NCBI GenBank assembly: GCA_947447095.1
Contig: CANFIL010000003.1
Span: 1 to 26,704, forward strand
Source of the DNA: Actinomycetota bacterium
GTDB lineage: Bacteria > Actinomycetota > Actinomycetes > S36-B12 > UBA5976
Direction: 5' to 3'
DNA length: 26,704 nt
The stretch's first letter is position 1. Every line of letters starts with the position of its first letter. Position numbers and translations under genes: made by a program. Shown here one piece after another: positions 23,021 through 26,704 of this stretch. Below the pieces are notes generated by a model. The model had not been told where the DNA came from. It did not search any database and saw only the letters and a program-made list of their open reading frames with translations.

Positions 23021-23443
23021 TTACATTTTGTAGCTAGACAGCAGAATGCTGGTCTCGGAAGACGAAATAGATTTCAAGCTTCGGATGGCATTCAATTCGC
23101 GGTCAAAATCTTCGAGGGACTCTGCTTGAATTTCAGCAACAAGATCCCACTTGCCATTTGTTGAATGAATGGCAGTCACGCTTGGACGGTTTTGCAATTC
23201 GCGCACAAGCGATTGAGCATTGTTGCCTTCGACAGTGATACTCATGACTGCTCGGACAACATTCGGCGACGTACCCGGCTGAATTTTGACGGTGTAACCG
23301 GCGATAACGCCAGAGTTCTCCATGCGTGTGATGCGGTTTTGGATGGTTGGACGTGCGACATCCAGGGATTGAGCAAGTGCACTAATTGATGTTCGTGCAT
23401 CTTTGCGAAGAGCGGCCAAGATTGAGCGATCAAGATCATCCAT
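23021..23443 (-). CDS. Lrp/AsnC-family transcriptional regulator
   Basis: 140 aa. N-terminal winged HTH (MDDLDRSILAALRKDARTSISALAQSLDVARPTIQNRITRMENSGVI, stated in part) followed by the ligand-binding RAM domain from about residue 65. The start at 23443 gives the normal family N-terminus; the frame extends to 23479 but without support. Effector is likely an amino acid, target genes unknown; the upstream amidohydrolase and its own gene are candidates. Short inverted repeats fill the gap upstream. Confidence 0.92.
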   Translation of the reverse strand: MDDLDRSILAALRKDARTSISALAQSLDVARPTIQNRITRMENSGVIAGYTVKIQPGTSPNVVRAVMSITVEGNNAQSLVRELQNRPSVTAIHSTNGKWDLVAEIQAESLEDFDRELNAIRSLKSISSSETSILLSSYKM

Positions 23444-23485
23444 AGCGCCATCATTGCAAATTGGTCTATGAACTGTCACTTTTGT

Positions 23486-23524
23486 TTAGTCGATCGTCTA
23501 ATTTGCCAGCCAATTAGGCAAATT
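23486..23524. promoter_or_regulatory. Two overlapping palindromes upstream of the Lrp-type gene
   Basis: TTAGTCGATCGTCTAA (23486-23501) is symmetrical except for one T-T pair on each side of CGATCG; AATTTGCC (23500-23507) is mirrored by GGCAAATT (23517-23524) with a nine-base spacer. A further GCAAATTGG lies near 23456. No T-run follows in either direction, so operator sites, perhaps for autoregulation, are more likely than a terminator. Confidence 0.5.
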
Positions 23525-23531
23525 TTGGCAT

Positions 23532-25139
23532 TTAGCGAGCGTCGTGCTGAATTTGGCCATTCACAATGGTCAGCACTGTCCGTTGGTTGAGCAGCTCAAT
23601 TGGCTCATTGTTGTAGAGGTTGCTTGACCACACTGCAACATCTGCTTTCTTGCCTACCGCGATGTCACCGAAGTCGTTTTCGCGATGCCACGCCCAAGCA
23701 CCTTCACGGGTGTAACCGTTGATTGCAGAATGTAGTGAGATGCGTTCGTTCTGGGTCCACTTTCGCTTTCCATCTATCGACGCACGTGTCATCGCGCTAT
23801 AAAAGCCAACAAGAGGATCCATTTCGCCTACTTGCCAGTCACTGGAAAGTGCTACGTGTGTGCCGGCACTCATGAGTGAATTGATTCGCCAAGCACGATC
23901 CCAACGATCTTCTCCGACGTTATTCATCCATGCGCCTTCAATGAGGTCAGGGGAGCAGTGCCGAGGTTGCATCGCAGCGGTGATGCCAAGCGTCGCGAGT
24001 CGATTGAGGTCATCGGGATGGATGCACTCAACGTGAACAATTCCGTGACGACGATCGTGAGTGCTGTTTATTTGTTGAGCGCTTTCAATCGCATCGAGAA
24101 TTAATCGAATTCCGCCATCGCCGGTCGCGTGCGTGTGGGTTTGAAGCCCCAGTCGATCCAACTCGGAAACGATGAAATTGAATTCCTGTACTGGGGCGCT
24201 CGGATGACCTTTGGCTCCAGCTCGATTTGCATAGTCATCGAGCATCCATGCAGTGTGCGGCTCAATCACATCGTCTGCGTACAACTTGATAGGGCCCAGC
24301 GAAAGCATTTCTGAATCGACATGTTCGTCAATTGTTTGTCGCAATTGGTTTCGAAAATCGTTTCCCTCATCAATTGGATGGAATAGCGCTGCAATAACAC
24401 GTGACGTGAGTTTGCTTTCAGCGAGAGCTCGCTCGAATAAGTCGAGCTCGGCCAGTGGGACCTGAGGCTCCACAACCGTTGTGATACCAAACGATGTAGC
24501 CATATCCATGCTCGATAACAATTTGCGATATCGACGATCTGGTGAATACATCGGGATGTCTCGTTGGAGTGACTTCAAGCCCATCGAGGTCATCGCGCTT
24601 GTATAGAAGTCGGTCACCCATCCAGTTGGTTGACCTTGCTCATCAAACTCGGGTTGGCCCCACGAAAGGTTGACTCCTTGCTCGACTCCGAGTAGTCGAA
24701 GGGCAACATTATTTAGCCACACAGAATGTTGATCGTAGGTGGTGATGAAGATTGGTCGATCAGTGATGCCTGCAAGATCACGTGCATGCGGTCTGCGATT
24801 TTCCACTACGGAATAGTTCGCGTTTTCTCCGCAGATCCAGGTGAGGTCCGGGCGATCGCTGGCGAACTTTGCCAACGTCGCACGCACGGGCTCAAGCGTA
24901 TGAAATTCCTGGAGGTTCACGGCGTCTGGATCAAAGCCAAGAAGAAGGTGGCTATGACTGTCGATGATGCCGGGCGTAATCAGTTGGCCATTGAGTTCGA
25001 TGGTTCGTCGAGAAGTTGGTGCATCGACCTGTGGACCGATGAAGGTGATGCGATCTGCTGTGATACCCACTGATAAAGGTGCTGGGACGGGCGAATCTGC
25101 GCGGTGAATCACGCCGCCATTGATAAGCAGATCAAGCAT
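23532..25139 (-). CDS. Amidohydrolase family protein (YtcJ/amidohydrolase_3 type)
   Basis: 535 aa. The metal-binding HxH is H62/H64 (PGIIDSHSHLLLG); further ligands are in QTHTHATGDGGI and IVHVECIHP, and a conserved Asp in ALSSDWQVGEMDPL. The C-terminal GDIAVGKKADVAVW belongs to the small beta domain. Family members hydrolyse amides or esters of varied substrates; the N-acyl group of acylated amino acids is one possibility but is not shown. ATG at 25139 lies six bases after TAAGGT, a -10 box, and also has AAGG about seven bases upstream. Divergent from rnpB with overlapping promoter regions. Confidence 0.9.
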   Translation of the reverse strand: MLDLLINGGVIHRADSPVPAPLSVGITADRITFIGPQVDAPTSRRTIELNGQLITPGIIDSHSHLLLGFDPDAVNLQEFHTLEPVRATLAKFASDRPDLTWICGENANYSVVENRRPHARDLAGITDRPIFITTYDQHSVWLNNVALRLLGVEQGVNLSWGQPEFDEQGQPTGWVTDFYTSAMTSMGLKSLQRDIPMYSPDRRYRKLLSSMDMATSFGITTVVEPQVPLAELDLFERALAESKLTSRVIAALFHPIDEGNDFRNQLRQTIDEHVDSEMLSLGPIKLYADDVIEPHTAWMLDDYANRAGAKGHPSAPVQEFNFIVSELDRLGLQTHTHATGDGGIRLILDAIESAQQINSTHDRRHGIVHVECIHPDDLNRLATLGITAAMQPRHCSPDLIEGAWMNNVGEDRWDRAWRINSLMSAGTHVALSSDWQVGEMDPLVGFYSAMTRASIDGKRKWTQNERISLHSAINGYTREGAWAWHRENDFGDIAVGKKADVAVWSSNLYNNEPIELLNQRTVLTIVNGQIQHDAR

Positions 25140-25145
25140 TTTTCT

Positions 25146-25170
25146 ACCTTAGCCAAAAGGGGCTTATTCT
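25146..25170. promoter_or_regulatory. Overlapping divergent promoters of the amidohydrolase gene and rnpB
   Basis: rnpB: TATTCT (25165-25170) puts the start at about 25177, just at the first base of the RNase P stem. Amidohydrolase: TAAGGT (complement of 25146-25151) six bases before ATG. The -10 boxes are only 13 bp apart, so each lies where the -35 of the other would be. Confidence 0.55.
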
Positions 25171-25177
25171 TAGGGCA

Positions 25178-25551
25178 GACGAGTCGGTCGGGTGATCGCG
25201 CGTAGTAATACGCGAGGAAAGTCCGGACTCCATAGGGCAAGAGTGGTGGATAACGTCCACCTGGGGTGACCCACGGGAAAGTGCAACAGAAAGTAAACCG
25301 CCGAGACTCCATTTATTTGGAGTTTGGGTAAGGGTGAAACGGTGAGGTAAGAGCTCACCAGTGATTGTGGTGACACAGTCAGCTAGGTAAACCCCACTCG
25401 GAGCAAGACCAAGAGAGCTTCGGCTCAGAGCAGGTGACGGCCCGTCATTAGCCTGCAGGTAGGTTGCAACAGGTTGTCGGTAACGGCGATCGCAGATGGA
25501 TGATCATCGCTGCGCAAGCAGTACAGAATCCGGCTTACAGACCGACTCGTC
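25178..25551 (+). ncRNA. rnpB: RNase P RNA (rnpB), bacterial type A
   Basis: About 374 bases. The ends pair: GACGAGTCGGT at 25178-25188 with ACCGACTCGTC at 25541-25551 (P1). Universally conserved parts are present: GAGGAAAGTCCGGACTCCA from about 25214 (5' core), GGGTGAAACGGTGAGGTAAG, and ACAGAATCCGGCTTA at 25523-25537 (3' core). It is the catalytic RNA that trims the 5' leader of tRNAs. A T-rich stretch (TATTTTT) follows P1 at 25552 and may serve as the end of transcription. Confidence 0.96.
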
Positions 25552-25726
25552 TATTTTTCCAACTCGATGTACTTACGCGTGCCTACTTGACACACATTTC
25601 TGAAGATGAAAACTTAGGCCTTTGCAATACTTTTGACAACGAAGCATAGAAGCAAGTGGTCACATATGTGAAGAACGATTTTGATTGGCGCAAATTGTGG
25701 TTTCATTCGAGCATTGATCTTTACAA

Positions 25727-25737
25727 AGGAGCCTCCT
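25727..25737 (+). promoter_or_regulatory. Palindromic ribosome binding site region of the last gene
   Basis: AGGAG-C-CTCCT is an odd palindrome that includes the Shine-Dalgarno AGGAG, about 11 bases before the ATG. A small stem could hide the site. The gap 25552-25726 before it is AT-rich; it holds TTGACA twice (25587, 25633) without a matching -10 at normal spacing and the palindrome TCACATATGTGA at 25660-25671. Confidence 0.4.
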
Positions 25738-25742
25738 AGCGT

Positions 25743-26704
25743 ATGAAATTATCCACCCTTGCAGCTGCCCTTATTGCCAGTTTTGTCATGGCTTCTTCTT
25801 CTGGTCCAGCCGTTGGTTCGGTAGCAGCGACTAGTGAGAATGAAACTGTAACCAGTTCATTTTCGTTTCCTACTGGTTCTGCAGTTTTAACTAACGCCCA
25901 GAAAGTAAAGATTAATAAAGTAGTCAAATCCTCTGGCAAAGATGCAACTTTCCTGGTTACGGCTACAGCTGGCAAATTGCCAGGCGTTAGTGATAGCGCG
26001 ATTCATATACTTGCCAAAAAGCGTGGGCAAGTGGTCAAGGCCTACTTACTAAAACTTGGCGTGAGCAAGTCCAGGATCACAACAAAGGTAAAAATCACCA
26101 AACTTGGAATTGCCCCAAAATCTAAAATCGTTGGCAGATTTGCTGTTCCATCTCCTTCAGCGTCACCAACCACCCCTTCTTCACGTAGCTGCGCTAATGG
26201 CGGCACTTGCGTAGTGGGAGATACTGGCCCTGGCGGTGGAATTGTTTATTACGTTGACAACGCAGGATTTAGTTGCGGCAGTGGATTCACAAATACCGGA
26301 AGCCCAACAGGTGGACTTTGTAAATACTTAGAAGTTGCCCCAAGTGGGTGGAATAACGGCGGCGCACCAGCCACAGATCCTGAGAAAGTATGGGCAAATC
26401 AAAGTACGGATGTTTCTGAGATAACAAATGAAGCCATACCATTTAACAGCAGACTTGCGATCGGACTTGGGTATAAAAATTCAGTAGCAATTGAGGCTCA
26501 AAACGGTGCTGCCTACGATGCAACGAGTAATAATTATGCAGCCGGAGCAGCTCTCGCATATGCGAGCGATTCCAAGAGTGATTGGTATCTACCAACAACA
26601 GCTGAATTGAATCTTCTTTGCCAATGGAATCTTGGAGTCACGCAGGATGTCACAGCCGAGTGCTCTGGTGGAATCGTAAATAGTGGAATTGGTGCAACTG
26701 GTGC
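25743..26704 (+). CDS. Secreted protein with degenerate OmpA-like and DUF1566/Lcl-like domains (partial)
   Basis: 320 codons are open from ATG 25743 to the window end without a stop; the C-terminus is missing. A signal peptide (MKLSTLAALIASFVMA...) covers about residues 1-29. Residues about 40-135 follow the OmpA C-terminal pattern (FSFPTGSAVLTNAQKVKI, then LAKKRGQVVKAYLLKLGVSKSRI); R94 matches the peptidoglycan-contacting Arg but the usual GHTD motif reads ATAGK. A Pro/Ser/Thr linker (136-148) leads to a Cys-rich region with GDTGPGGGIVYYVD, CKYLEVAPSGW and WYLPTTAEL, typical of DUF1566/Lcl domains. It is probably a surface or exported protein; function unknown. Preceded by AGGAG. Confidence 0.8.
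   Translation, partial: MKLSTLAAALIASFVMASSSGPAVGSVAATSENETVTSSFSFPTGSAVLTNAQKVKINKVVKSSGKDATFLVTATAGKLPGVSDSAIHILAKKRGQVVKAYLLKLGVSKSRITTKVKITKLGIAPKSKIVGRFAVPSPSASPTTPSSRSCANGGTCVVGDTGPGGGIVYYVDNAGFSCGSGFTNTGSPTGGLCKYLEVAPSGWNNGGAPATDPEKVWANQSTDVSEITNEAIPFNSRLAIGLGYKNSVAIEAQNGAAYDATSNNYAAGAALAYASDSKSDWYLPTTAELNLLCQWNLGVTQDVTAECSGGIVNSGIGATG

Noticed and set aside
23532..25139. Amidohydrolase as the missing desuccinylase of the racemase operon
   Set aside because: It is of the YtcJ/amidohydrolase_3 type, not the M20 family known for that step, and lies 18 kb away; possible but unsupported.
25743..26150. OmpA-like domain as evidence for an outer membrane
   Set aside because: The domain is degenerate, and every other gene here points to an actinomycete; OmpA-like domains also occur in monoderms.
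1..26704. CRISPR arrays, insertion sequences, prophage genes
   Set aside because: No regularly spaced repeats, transposase, integrase or phage structural genes were found on reading both strands.

Overview
The window looks like a chromosomal segment from an actinomycete (Actinomycetota) with a moderate GC content, by eye about half. Freshwater lineages such as the Nanopelagicales/acI group would fit, but that placement is inference. The grounds are gene content and order: a homodimeric-type pyruvate dehydrogenase E1 (aceE), a PucR-type regulator, fabD-fabH-acpP-fabF-accD, the actinobacterial families DUF3145 and DUF3052, an AhpE-type peroxiredoxin, an actinobacterial RNase P RNA, and several genes whose start codon sits exactly six bases after a TANNNT -10 box, as in leaderless transcripts. 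I see no phage, insertion sequence or CRISPR array.

Layout. 1-2 kb, minus strand: a secreted GH16 glucanase-like enzyme. 2-5.4 kb, minus strand: a four-gene unit in transcription order GNAT acyltransferase, N-succinylamino-acid racemase/o-succinylbenzoate synthase, short-chain dehydrogenase, TauE/SafE permease. 5.4-7.9 kb, plus strand: a PAP2-family membrane protein, a DUF3445 haem-dependent N-demethylase-like protein and DUF3145, closed by a bidirectional terminator. 7.9-18.2 kb, minus strand: the central-carbon and fatty-acid block aceE, aldo/keto reductase, PucR/FasR-like regulator, fabD, fabH, acpP, fabF, accD. 18.2-19.2 kb, plus strand: DUF3052 and ahpE. Then tRNA-Val(UAC) with promoter and terminator, a VapBC toxin-antitoxin pair, a LigB/DODA-type dioxygenase behind a perfect 18-bp palindrome, and the operon zinc-ribbon coiled coil, RNase HI, YaaA. 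23.0-25.1 kb, minus strand: an Lrp/AsnC regulator and an amidohydrolase. 25.2-25.6 kb: rnpB. The window ends inside a secreted protein with a degenerate OmpA-like domain and a DUF1566/Lcl-like domain.

How the genes work together. AceE makes acetyl-CoA, AccD (with subunits not in the window) makes malonyl-CoA, FabD moves malonyl to AcpP, FabH starts and FabF elongates the chain, and the PucR-type regulator next to fabD is the likely controller. The GNAT and racemase pair matches the known route that N-succinylates D-amino acids and racemises the product, but the expected desuccinylase is not next to it.

Most notable: FabD carries a C-terminal biotinyl/lipoyl-like domain whose attachment lysine is replaced; there is a long perfect hairpin between acpP and fabF; the fabD promoter contains nested inverted repeats; two divergent gene pairs have interlocked promoters; and leaderless-type starts are frequent, one with its -10 box made partly from the stop codon of the gene before it.
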